Origin: Prototheca cutis
Taxonomy: Eukaryota > Chlorophyta > Trebouxiophyceae > Chlorellales > Chlorellaceae
DNA: 64,000 bases
Assembly: GCA_002897115.2 (NCBI GenBank)
Contig: BCIH01000005.1
Span: 338,209-402,208 of the forward strand
Direction: 5' to 3'
Every line of letters starts with the position of its first letter. The stretch's first letter is position 1. Both the position numbers and the translations under genes were made by a program. Positions 42,349-52,536 of the stretch are shown piece by piece. Below the pieces are notes generated by a model. The model saw only the letters and a program-made list of their open reading frames with translations, did no database searches and was not told the DNA's origin.

Positions 42349-44769
42349 TGTTTGATACGGGGAACTGTTGACGACGATTTGTTTGTGTGGGAAGGTCTGC
42401 GTAACCCCTCAAAAGCAGAGCCTCTGTCAATACCCACACATCCAAAGCACCCACGACCCATCGCACCTGCTTCATAGAGGCCCAGCGCGGCACGGCTCTG
42501 GCTGGGGCTGGCGCTGCTGAGGGAAGAGACGCTGCGGGCCATGGAGGGCAGGCCTGTTGCAGCAGCCTCAGCACCGGCCGCGGCGGCCAAACCAACACGC
42601 AACGCGGAACCGCTGTCCTCCTGCTGAACCGCGGCCGCGACGGGGGACACGGCACTGGTTCCTGCCTCGGAAGGAGGTACGGAGCTGGGGCCAGCCTCGG
42701 ACACAGCGCTGGCGCCGGCCTCAGAGGCCGCAGGCATGGCGTATGCCGGCGCGGACTCGACGGGGCCGGCGGGCTCGGCGGGGACAGCACGCTCCCAGGG
42801 CTTGCGCCGGACACTCAGCCGCGGGCTCGAAGGCTTCTGCTCGGGGTTTGGCGGCTTGTCGTTGATGTCCGACTGCACAGGTGGACCAGGTGATGACCAT
42901 AGTTGGGGGGGTGGCCAGTTGTAGCACTGGGCTGTTTGATGGACCCAGACATCTCTCTTGAGAGCTCGTCGTGAAGGTTGCTCGCTGGGCGTCCCCAATT
43001 CCCCTCGCGAGCACCCCACCCCCCCATCCCCAGTCCAGGCAACCAAATACGTTTCGTACCCTGATACCAGGGGGTGTCTGGCCCTTCTCCAGCATCTCAA
43101 GCACCTCCATGTACGACGCCGGGTGCGGCGGGCCAGCCGGAGCCTTGCCAGCGTCCTCAGCCTTTTCGGGCTCATCGGCCGATGGCTCCGCCTGCTGCTG
43201 ACGAGGACCATCTGCCGCCGGCCCCGCAGCAGCGTGCCCACTCTTGAGACCTGCCGGGTGGGACAGCGGGTGCAAATCGTGAGCGATGGTCACGTAGCAC
43301 CGAAGGCCACTGTGCGTTCCGTGCGACGCATGCGCCCACAAACCCTCAACCCCCCAGTCGCTACGAGAACTTCCCGCATCCCACAGCAGCGCCTTTTGCC
43401 ATTCTGGCCGGCCCGGAATTACAGGCAAGCACCAAACAAGCGGCCCGCCGGGGAAGAGAAAAGGGCGTCAACAAAAAAAAGGCATGCAATCTTGGCTCAC
43501 GCACTCTGCAGCATGGCCTTGATGGCGGCCAGCTCTTCCTTGACGCCGTTGGTCTCCACGCCATTCTCCGTCCCACCAGGGGCCCGGCTCCTACAAAAAA
43601 AATTGAGTGTGAGATTGGTGATCGATGAGAGAAGGCATGAGTCCCGCTCACTGCCTCACCACAGATCTTGCGCACGCGTGCGCGCGCGCGCGCGCGTGCG
43701 CGCGCACACACAACATTCTTCAGCGCACTCTTTGAGGGCGGAGACCATTGTCCGGAGCTCGGCCCGGAGTTCTGGTAGGGTCAGCGCCTCCTTGGCAGCC
43801 TGCTTCGACTCGTCGGCCTGTGTCTCCAGCCGTGTCGTCAGCTTCTGCAGCAGCTCCACCGTGCTCCGCAGCTCCTGGGTCTGAGCCTGCGAGAGAAGTT
43901 TGGAAGAGGGTGGCAGGGTCCATTCTAGGTACTTTTAAATCTTCAAGGTATCTGCTTGCAATGGGGACACACGTCGAAATCCACCAGTCAATACCTGGAT
44001 GGCTTCAGCCAGGGCGTTGGACTGCTTGGTGCGCAGCTCGGCCTCCTCGCTCTGCGACGCCCGCCAGCGCTGCATCGCTTCAGAGACGTACGGCCACGCC
44101 ACCACCTTGAGCGCATACACGCCCGCGGCCACAAACGCGGCGCCAAGCAGTGCCTGAGGTGATGGTAGGAGAATTGGGAGGTCGAGGCTCTTCTTCCTGC
44201 AGGAAAAAATGAATGCGCTTCAGGCCCGAAGGTACCCAAGCCTGGCAAGCGGTCAGTCCCCCAATCCCCCAATCCCGCCATTCTTCGCACTTGGCTCCAG
44301 CGCACGGGCTGCTGCTGCTGCGGCTGTGCGGGGACCAGCTGCTGACTGCCCACAGGCACGTAGCCCGCGGGGATCATCTGGCCCTGGGCGGCCGGGGCGA
44401 CTGGGGAGTTTGCCACGGGGGCGGAGACGGCCTGGCCAGGGGGAAGCTCCGGGACCCGACGGAAGGACTCATCGATCTCCGCCTCCGTCAGGCCCTTGCG
44501 CTGCAGGAACTGCCGCTTCTGATCCGCTGCAGAGGATCGGACCTGCATGGGAAGAGCATTACGCACGGATCAAGAACCCGCTCAGTTCCTGGCGCAACTC
44601 GAGAGTCAAGGGGAAGCCTGCGATGCCCTTGACTAGGGCTTCTCACCTTGGGATGAGACAGGAAGGAAACGGCGTTCTGAATTTGATCTTCCCTCAGGGC
44701 CGCAGGGGAGGAGGAAGTGGGCTCGGGAGGCGATCCCGCGGCGCCTGTGCTGTCTGAGGACTCGGACAT
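42189..44769 (-). CDS. PEX14: Peroxin 14 (PEX14), peroxisomal docking protein
   Basis: Exons are about 44769-44647, 44542-44291, 44153-43995, 43886-43706, ~43586-43505, 43250-43060, 42872-42467 and a last exon from 42277. The start is MSESSDSTGAAGSPPEPTSS. The N-terminal PEX5/PEX19-binding domain is REDQIQNAVSFLSHPKVRSS then AADQKRQFLQRKGLTEAEID. A Pro/Gln linker leads to the membrane segment ALLGAAFVAAGVYALKVVAW. A coiled coil follows (LLQKLTTRLETQADESKQAA). The plant-type C-terminal block is SYMEVLEMLEKGQTPPGIR then SDINDKPPNPEQKPSSPRL. PEX14 docks cargo-loaded PEX5 at the peroxisome. The C-terminus is uncertain: reading on from 42277 stops at 42189, while splicing a GTAGGA donor at 42211 would add a different tail to about 42100. 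The penultimate intron holds a 61-bp homopolymer. Confidence 0.85.
42287..42347 (+). repeat. Poly-G tract (sense-strand poly-C) in PEX14 intron
   Basis: A run of 61 G on the plus strand, i.e. C on the PEX14 sense strand, ending 7 bases before the CAG acceptor. Confidence 0.9.
43670..43710. repeat. Alternating purine-pyrimidine (CG/CA) tract
   Basis: About 35 bp of alternating CG and CA dinucleotides just after a PEX14 splice donor; a potential Z-DNA sequence. Confidence 0.8.
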
Positions 44770-45108
44770 GGCGCCAGGCACGCGCAGCGTGCACCTCGCC
44801 TGGCCAGCTGCCTCCTCAAAATGTACACTGGTCGCTTTGCAATTACATGTAAGTGTGTAATGCCCCCAGGGATGCGAATTCTAGCGTCATATGTGCTCAT
44901 TCGGCCCAGTGCCATGTCGACATCCGGTCTCGCAATCCATTTCGCGATGCCAGCCTGGCATTTCCGCCTTTCCTCCCGTCGCCCCCGGACCTTTGCTGCT
45001 GGGCCTTTGTCCCTGCTCATCTGGGAACGTTTCGCACTACAACGGAGCGTGCGGGTTTGGGGAAAAACTGGAACCCGTGCGCCACACTCCTTGTCAATCA
45101 AGAGCTGC
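44770..45108. other. PEX14 upstream / OTU downstream spacer
   Basis: A palindromic TTACATGTAA at 44843-44852 supplies poly(A)-type motifs on both strands. No gene. Confidence 0.45.
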
Positions 45109-46165
45109 TTAGTGCGCCTGCTGGTCATGAAAGTCTTCAATGGCCCTTGCGATGCGGGATCGCCGGCGCAAGGAGTCAATGCTGGGGGTCGTCTGTCGTC
45201 GGATTCGTTGGATGGCGTTGTAATGCACTGGAGAGATGTAGGTCAGAAAGATCTCTGGCTGCAGGGATATGCGGGGGATTTATCATGATCATCAGGGCGA
45301 AGTCATCGATCCCATGCTCAGTTTGCACAGCGGGAGAGGTCAGCTGCAGCATCCCGGGGATTCCCCGCTACAACCCAGCCCTCCGCGCCAGTGAGCCCCA
45401 CCACTCACCGTGGCTCGTGGCTTATAGTTGTCGGGGATGTATCGCACCATCTGCCGCGCACCGATGACCACGGAGATGGTGACACACAGTGCATTGCTAA
45501 TGGCCCTCTGCACGGCCGGGGTGTGTAGTCGTGGTGGGACTGGGCGCCAGCGGATGCTTGCTGGTTCAGGGGCCAGAGGCACACGGCGCCGTCCACAAGC
45601 CGAACCCCAATCAAACACAGAAACACGCAATGCAACACACCAGCGTCAGCTCGTCGCCCCAGATGCCCGACTGGCGCATGGAGGCGAGGTACGCCTCGAA
45701 TTCGGGCCCTAAGAAAGCGCGGAACTCATCAGGATGTGCCGCCATGTAATCCGTGGCCGCCGCTCGGACCTTGGCATGCTCTGCCTGCGACCCTGCATGA
45801 GCGATTGTATTGGATTTTGGGGGGAGGGGCTAGCCGCGCCACACACACGCACAAAACAGATGACCACGCCACCCAGCGCACAGCAGCAACCACACCACAA
45901 CCGCACCGTAGAGGGAGTGTGCCACGGACCGAAACTGGCAGTTGCCATCGCCGACCATGACATGGAGGTCCAGGCCCAACCCCCGGAGCCGGGCTCGCAG
46001 CGTGCTCTCTGCGGCGTACAGCCCTGTCTCCCACACTGCATGCCGGCCCCCGGCGGCCTCCGTCTCGCGGCGGATGGCATCGTCCAGATCCCACCGACTG
46101 GGTGTCCAGTCCAGTTGCTCCTGCGCCTCTGTTGTACCGATGCCATGCATTGGGGGGGGGGGGGT

Positions 46166-46212
<47 letters not shown>

Positions 46213-46553
46213 GTTGACGGTGTTTGGGGGAGGTGATTACGATGATCTCGCACCCAACCACCTCCTGTCCCCTCCCACCACTCGATACCTTTGGCCTGGG
46301 TTGGCTGGGGCCTGCTGAATACCCTGGCTGTCACAGGTTCCTGCCATGGATCGGGCGGGCTCGGGGCGTGGCTGGCCGCGCCCACATTCACCCGGGCGCT
46401 GGCCAGGCTGTGGACCTCGGTGGCCGGGAAGGACGACAGCCTGCTGCTGACCAGCCGAGCCAGGGCACCCGGGCCCGCGTCTTCAATGAGTAGCTCGCTG
46501 TCATCAGCGGGGTCGGAATCATGCTTTGGCCCGAAACATGAGCACAGGCCCAT
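45109..46553 (-). CDS. OTU-family cysteine protease (deubiquitinase)
   Basis: Exons 46553-46335, 46126-45907, 45792-45641, 45507-45409 and 45258-45109 are in phase and give 279 aa. The catalytic Cys box is HVMVGDGNCQFRSVAHSLYG (D-G-N-C). It is followed by SQAEHAKVRAAATDYMAAHP, EAYLASMRQSGIWGDELTLR and AISNALCVTISVVIGARQMV. The catalytic His box is EIFLTYISPVHYNAIQRIRR. The order matches plant OTU deubiquitinases of the OTU9-12 group. The start MGLCSCFGPKHDSD places Gly at 2 with Cys at 4 and 6, a possible myristoyl/palmitoyl membrane anchor. The first intron carries a ~58-bp C run (sense strand) 24 bp before the acceptor. A tandem AGAG acceptor there offers two positions, of which 46126 keeps the phase. 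Confidence 0.87.
46152..46210 (+). repeat. Poly-G tract in OTU intron 1
   Basis: Nearly pure G on the plus strand with one T at about 46165; C-rich on the OTU sense strand, just upstream of the acceptor. Confidence 0.9.
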
Positions 46554-47168
46554 CGCCGGCCTCAACACAAACCCCGGAAGTCAAGCGCCAGAGGAGTCGG
46601 GGACTCCTGGTCAGCTGGCAATCCCGCTCCCATGCGACGTGACGGTGGAATCCATGCGTCGATTCCTGATCATGGCAGACCGGCCCATGGCATTCTATTC
46701 GCCTGGGTACACGGGTGGGCTTTGACAAGCTCCCGTGCACAGGGCCACCCCCCGGACCGGGAGACTGATGACCGATCCAATGAGCGAGGTGATTTTCATC
46801 ATGAATCAATCGGGCACGTTACAGCTCGCACGCTCAAAAGGGAAAGAAACGAATCATCTTGGTTGGCATATGCGCTCTCATAGACAATTAAACAGATCTG
46901 GTGGCAGGGTCTGAAGCATCGCTCATGGGGTGGTGCTACAGGACAGTGTCTCTCAAATGGATGCCGCGCCGTCTTCAGACGCCACGGCGCTCCCACAAGC
47001 AGTGTTGATTCATGTATGCCTTGTGCGTCCTGCAATCCGAAAGAAGCCGGATGATCTGTGAGAACACGTGGCTCGATGTGAACATTGGCCTGCAAGCCAC
47101 TGACCCTCTCGACCTGTCGCCGCCAGAAACCACCCTCAGACCGGGGCCTCACCGTTCTGGCGGCTAGC
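46554..47168. other. Intergenic region
   Basis: OTU promoter side and 3' region of the next minus-strand gene; no other gene recognised. Confidence 0.4.
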
Positions 47169-47828
47169 TCAAGCAGACTTGTGCATGGCCCGGGAGCCGC
47201 CAATGACGGTGGTGGACTCTGCACATGGGTTGTACCAGGTGTGCACAGTCAGGGATGCCAGTGTCAACTGAACAGGGTGCCAGCAAAACCGTGTCCTAGC
47301 AACCATCACACGATCAGGCCCAGGCCCCACCGGTCCCCTCTGCTCACCCTTGGTTTTGTGGGAGAAGTTGCTGGAGGCGCCCTGGCCGCTCAGGCTGTGC
47401 GCCTTGTCCTCGCGGAGCCTGATGTGGAAAGGGGGGAGGTTTGTTCCAGCAGCCCAGTCAGCACCCACTCAGCATAGCGTCGCAACCGCGTCCAGCGCGG
47501 CAGCGGTCGACGTGTGGCAAGGTCCTGATGCAACACAATCCATCCACATGTTTCAGGGCATTTAAATCCAGTGCTCGCCGACGGGCAGCTGCGTCCCGCG
47601 AGACTGCAGCCCGGCCCTAGGGCAGGTCAACCGCCCCAAACCGTACTTGCGGAACAGGCTCTTGGCGTTGTCGCTGGCCTTCCTGGCATCAGCCGGGACG
47701 TAGGCAGCCTTCGGGCCCTTGGCAGGGTTGTAAGCGAGGGTCGCCGTGCCCTCGGCGGAGCTTGCGAAGGTCCTCAGCACCAGACGGGCGCTGGAGGCCA
47801 GCTGCTTCATGGACCGTGCCGTCTGCAT
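47169..47828 (-). CDS. Small predicted mitochondrial protein, unidentified
   Basis: Exons 47828-47632, 47418-47348 and 47218-47169 join in phase (2 and 1) with GT-AG introns and encode 105 aa. The start MQTARSMKQLASSARLVLRT has the basic, Ser/Ala/Leu-rich, acid-free composition of a mitochondrial presequence. The mature part reads YNPAKGPKAAYVPADARKAS, DNAKSLFRKYGLGRLREDK, AHSLSGQGASSNFSHKTKES and ends VIGGSRAMHKSA. It is basic, hydrophilic and without membrane segments. I do not recognise the family; a small respiratory-chain or ATP-synthase accessory subunit would fit but is a guess. Confidence 0.6.
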
Positions 47829-48640
47829 TTCGGCTGTAATATACAAGCTATCTAAAACTTTGGATGAGCGTAAATTGCTGAATGGATGCTGAATAAAATG
47901 GTCGTTTGGGTTTCTCCGCCAGCTTCCGCCCGTTATCTTCGAAGGCGGAGTGCTCCGGGCTTTTGTCCCAGCCCCAGGACGCGGGGGCGAGCTGAGCGCC
48001 CGCGAGACTGTCCAGCGAGCTTCTCGTCCGTTCGCTCCACCCCGGGCGCACGTCATTCGCCCACTATCCCCCCCCATATGTCATGTCGGGCCTGAAAGTG
48101 ATTTATAGTAACTACCCACAGACCATCGACGGCCTCGACAGGTCGCCCTGCGTTGTTATTCCGCCCGTCCAAAGGCCGCGTCGTCGACACTCGTCCGTGC
48201 CCGAGCCGCTGGCGCCCCTGGGGTTCGACCAAGGGATCGATATCCGCCATCACAGATGCATTCATTCGTTCCTTACAATGCCGCCATGTCAAGCTGGGCC
48301 GTGGCAGGAAATCTGGGCGGTTCCGGAGGTGCCAGGTGGTTGCGGTAGGACTCGAGCCCCGGTCGGCAGGGGGCTGGAGTCCTGGCGAGCCCTGGCGAAG
48401 CCCAAGAGGATGCAGCTGCCGCCAAGGGTCCAGCAGATGGAATGTCCACGTTCGTTCAATGGGTTCATCGATTGACTGTGGTTTAGATGATGATGATGGG
48501 AATCTCATAGACAAACGCGCGACGACAAAGGAAATGGTTTGGCAGTGTGTGCAGTGGGAGAGGGGCCGTCGATATACCGGTTCAATGCGGGGACCCGACC
48601 AGTCGTCCGAATGCCACGCCCGCCACGCCAGTGACATGTT
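47829..48640. other. Intergenic region
   Basis: Contains a minus-strand TGTAA at 48273-48277 that may terminate the MRS2 transcript. GGTTCGA-like T-arm fragments near 48215 and 48350 do not extend to a tRNA cloverleaf. Confidence 0.4.
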
Positions 48641-50918
48641 TTAGCTGCGCAGACCCGAAGCGACGCGCTGGCCACCGTCGCCCACCAGTCCGACAGAGGG
48701 CAGGAACAGCAGGCCGTTGCGGCGTGCATACCTGCCCACAAACACGGCCAGCGTGGCGCCGACGATAACGCCCAGGGTGACGATGCCCCACAGCGACCAC
48801 GGCTGCAGGCTCTCCAGGCCCGACTCGAGGTTCATGCCAAATATGGACGTCAGCGCCATGTGCGCCTCAAAGGCCATGAGCAGGAGGTCGATAGCCAAGC
48901 CCAGTGACACCAGCTGGTTGCGCCGCGAGTCGAGGTCAAGGTTGACCAGGTGCTCCGTGGCGGCGATGCGCTCCTGAAGCAGCAGCAGCCGCGACAGCAG
49001 GGCGTCCACCTGCAGCCAATACGCCTCCACCAGGTCCTCGCACTCCTCCACCTCCTCAAGGTCAGGGCCCTCGCTCAGTTGGGCAGGGTGCAGGCTGCCA
49101 TGCAAGCCATGGGAACCGTGCGTCGGGAGGAAGCCATGGGAACCGCGTGCTGGCCCCTGCGTGTGTGAGGTGTGGGCAGCTGCTCCGGCGTCGGCTTCGT
49201 GAATGCCCGTGCCTCCTCCCAAGGCCACCGACAGAGAGCCCTGCAGCGGTCCACGCTCGGCCGGTGCCGACCCCGAGTACCGCCGGCCATCCAGGCCATC
49301 ACCCTGCCCGCCCCAGTCGCCGTTGCTCTCCTCAGTTTGGTGATCGTGCACCGGAGCAGACACGGGCTGCGGGCTGCTTGGGGTGCGCTGCGGGGGGCCG
49401 GGCTCCGGGACCCTGGTGTGTGAGTCGTGCGGCGACGGTGGGGACGGCGGCACGCCCCCGGCCGGTGCCGACCCGGGCAGGGCAGTCGCCGCCAAGTCGG
49501 CCGCGGCATCGTCACCCGCGCGTGAACGCGCCGTCTCCTGTGCGGTGAGGCACAGTCCCGCCATGAGCTCCTCCTCGTCAAGCAGTTCCTCCAGGATTTC
49601 CTTGAGTCGCGCCACACGCGCCACCGCCCGCGTCAGCCGCGTCCGGGACTCGTACAGCTCCTCCAAATCGGACCGCACAACGCCACGCCGAATCCGGTCC
49701 AACACTGCACGACGTTTGCATGGGTTGTGCTTGTTTGTTTGTTCGGGGGGGGAGGGGGCCGTTTCCGAGATGTGGGTGTGTGTTTCCTTACAGCAGGTCG
49801 GAGTACCGACACAGCCCCCACCAAGACTCGACCAGTCAGCAACTGACCTGGCTTGGTGGCGCACTCCAGGGCGTCGACCTCCCGATTCAGCACCCGCACG
49901 AGGCACAGCAGTGCTGCTTCCAGGGCACGCAGTTCGTACGGCAGGTACGCGCCGCCGCGCAGTTCCTCCAGTGTAGCTACCGAGAAGCTGGCCCCCAGAC
50001 CGGGCTCGGCGCCGACGGGCCATGCCCGCATCGCGACGTGCGCCGCCAGGTGCTGAATTATCGGGCTGGAAAGATCGGCGGGGCAGCGCGCGTTAAGGTC
50101 GTGCGGCGCAGGGACACTCAGCACCAGCACCTTTTCCCTGTGGGCGGGTGGGATTGGGGGATGCAGGGCTGGCACGTGCGAGAGAAACAGTGGTGGGTGG
50201 GGCCCCTGAATGCATGGACTTGAGAATGCCGCATTGCATACCTGCCGATGATCAGCTTCAGGCCCTCGAGATTCAGCACGATGGCCTGCTTCCGAACCAT
50301 GATGGCCGGAGGGTCTGCGACGAAGGGATTTGGGGGTTGTGACCGGTTACTGGCGGGGCTGCATGGCATGCTGCCGATGTGCTAGACCGCAGCCTCACAG
50401 TCCGCCAGGCATTACGCTCCCAGAGAACCACAGTCGCGTGCCCTTGGTCAATGATGAGATGACGATGCAGTTCCATTGCGCGAGCCACCCATGGTGCAGG
50501 CACAGTCACACACCACTCACATGGCAGGGCCACCTGCGGTTCGAGCGCACGAATGTCGCGGTGCCGCAGCGCCATATCGGTCACGAGGGCTTGCTTGCGG
50601 AGGGTGGTGTAGCTCAGGTGTCCTGCATCGTCAGGTGCAGGGGAGGAAGATGTCTGCCATCCTCACTGGTGGCAGTTTTACGGGTGGGAACCATGGACCC
50701 CCAACCTCTGTCGGCGCAAGTTGCGACACGAGCGGCCACCACATCCCAACACGCGCTGTGAGCACCAGGCGCTTGTCCATCGCACCTTCCTCGTCAATGA
50801 GGACCACGGGCTTTTGTTTGACTATGGGTGTGGTCCTGCCATGGCCTCCTGGCACGCCCCTGCGCACGGAAACATCGGCCCCCCTGGCTCGAAGCATGAG
50901 CGGCACCGCCTCCTCCAT
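48641..50918 (-). CDS. MRS2: MRS2/CorA-type magnesium channel
   Basis: Exons 50918-50786, 50622-50521, 50314-50242, 50137-49848 and 49704-48641 splice in phase to about 553 aa. The start is MEEAVPLMLRARGADVSVRR. The N-terminal CorA fold reads KPVVLIDEEGHLSYTTLRKQ, LRHRDIRALEPQVALPYPPA and IMVRKQAIVLNLEGLKLIIG. The long helix region follows (YELRALEAALLCLVRVLNRE, RTRLTRAVARVARLKEILEE). Near the end come TM1 (LGLAIDLLLMAFEAHMALTS), the invariant selectivity motif in SIFGMNLESGLES, and TM2 (IVTLGVIVGATLAVFVGRYA). GMN identifies a Mg2+ channel of mitochondria, plastid or vacuole. A ~150-residue low-complexity insertion (Pro/Ser/Gly/His, including GSHGFLPTHGSHGLHGSLHP) separates two helices normally close together. 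Confidence 0.9.
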
Positions 50919-51473
50919 GACCACCCCCCGCTGATCGTTCTGGATTCCTTCACTGCGACATGATGCTCAAACGTGCATACAAACCAGCCATGGGACTTGG
51001 GGTCAGGGGCGATGTGCGCGCCGAGTTTCCCGTCCTGGGGCTTGATTTCGGCGGAAGCGCCGCCCAAGGGCCCAGCCCAGTTCATTCATTCAATGCAGAC
51101 GACCGTGCAGCTCCCACATCTTCTTCACAGTTTCCTGGGTCCATCTACTTGGAGTATGCCTGCATCAGTTTTCAGATCAGGGCTCACATCGGGCCAGTGC
51201 AGTTTCCAGACAGTGCACGCCTCAGAGCCTGCTGGTAGCAGCACCAGCACAGAAGTTTGGATCGGGGCAATTGATATCAAAGTCATCAAGCTGTCCACTT
51301 GTCCCAAAGACGAAAGGGGAATGATAGCCTTGGCTCGGGCAGCACCCCTCATCGATAAGGCATGACCAGGAATGATAAGCAAGCAACAGAGGGCTCCTTC
51401 CGCTGCCTGGACAGCGCAGGAGGATGCCAACACAAGTTCTCCAATGCAGTGCTACCAAAGTTAACATGCTAAT
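50919..51473. other. Intergenic region
   Basis: Between the MRS2 start and the receptor-kinase stop. A lower-GC stretch with no recognisable gene. Confidence 0.4.
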
Positions 51474-52463
51474 CTAGTGCTTCTCAATGGTGTCGCGTGC
51501 AGTACGTGGCTGCCTCGACTCCGGGTGCCCCTCGACGGCGTCAGCGCATCGTGCAAGGGTCTCCCACAGCTGCACAGAGGTCGGCCGCTGCGCGGGATCT
51601 TCAGCCCAGCAAGCCTGCATCAGGTCCCGCACCTCCTCCGGCAACTCATCCGGCACCCTGGAGTTTAGGTTGGTCGGTCTTTCTGGTGGTGGTTGATAGA
51701 ACGCGAGGCGAATTTTGTTTGATGCCAAGCAGGAGAGAACAATCCAAAGTGTCACAAGTGTGTCAAGAGCCCCCCCACAAAAAATCTCCCGACCCCCAAA
51801 ACTTGCCTGGCGGGTCGCATCTTGTTGCGGACGGGGTCTTCTCCTGTGGCAATCTCCCAGAGCAGGACGCCAAAGGAGTAGACGTCGGCCTGCACGGAGC
51901 ATGGCATGCCCAGCAGGACCTCAGGCGCCGCGTGGCTCCACGTCCCCGTCCGCACCGCTGTGGGCGGCAGGAAGTCCGTTCCAGGCGCCAGTTCGCGCGC
52001 CTGGCCGACATCGGCCAGTCTTGCGCGGCCATGCGTGGTAAGAAGGGTGTTGCGGGCCTTGACGTCAAAGTGCACGATGCGGCGGTCGTGTAGGTACGCC
52101 AGCGCCGCCGCCACGTCAGCAGCCGCTCGGGCGCCGCCCGTCCACCAGCTCATGCGCCCAGCGTGCAGCGCACAGCGGAGGTCTCCGCCCCGCATGAGTT
52201 CTGTCACGACAAGCAAGCTATCCGGCGGGACGGGGGCGCCGTGCCCAGCCGCGGCCGCCGCGCGCAGCGCCGCGGGCGTGACCAGGCCGATGAAACGCAC
52301 GATGAATGAAGACATGCACGTCCGCAGCACCAGAGCCTCACGCTCCGCCTCCGCCTGAGGAATTCGGTGGATTCATTGTTTTTAAAGTCAGTGGATGTGC
52401 TGCTTTTGTATGTTTTGGTGATGTGAATGTTTCTTTCTTTCTGTGTTTGTGTGTGTGTGTGGG

Positions 52464-52536
<73 letters not shown>

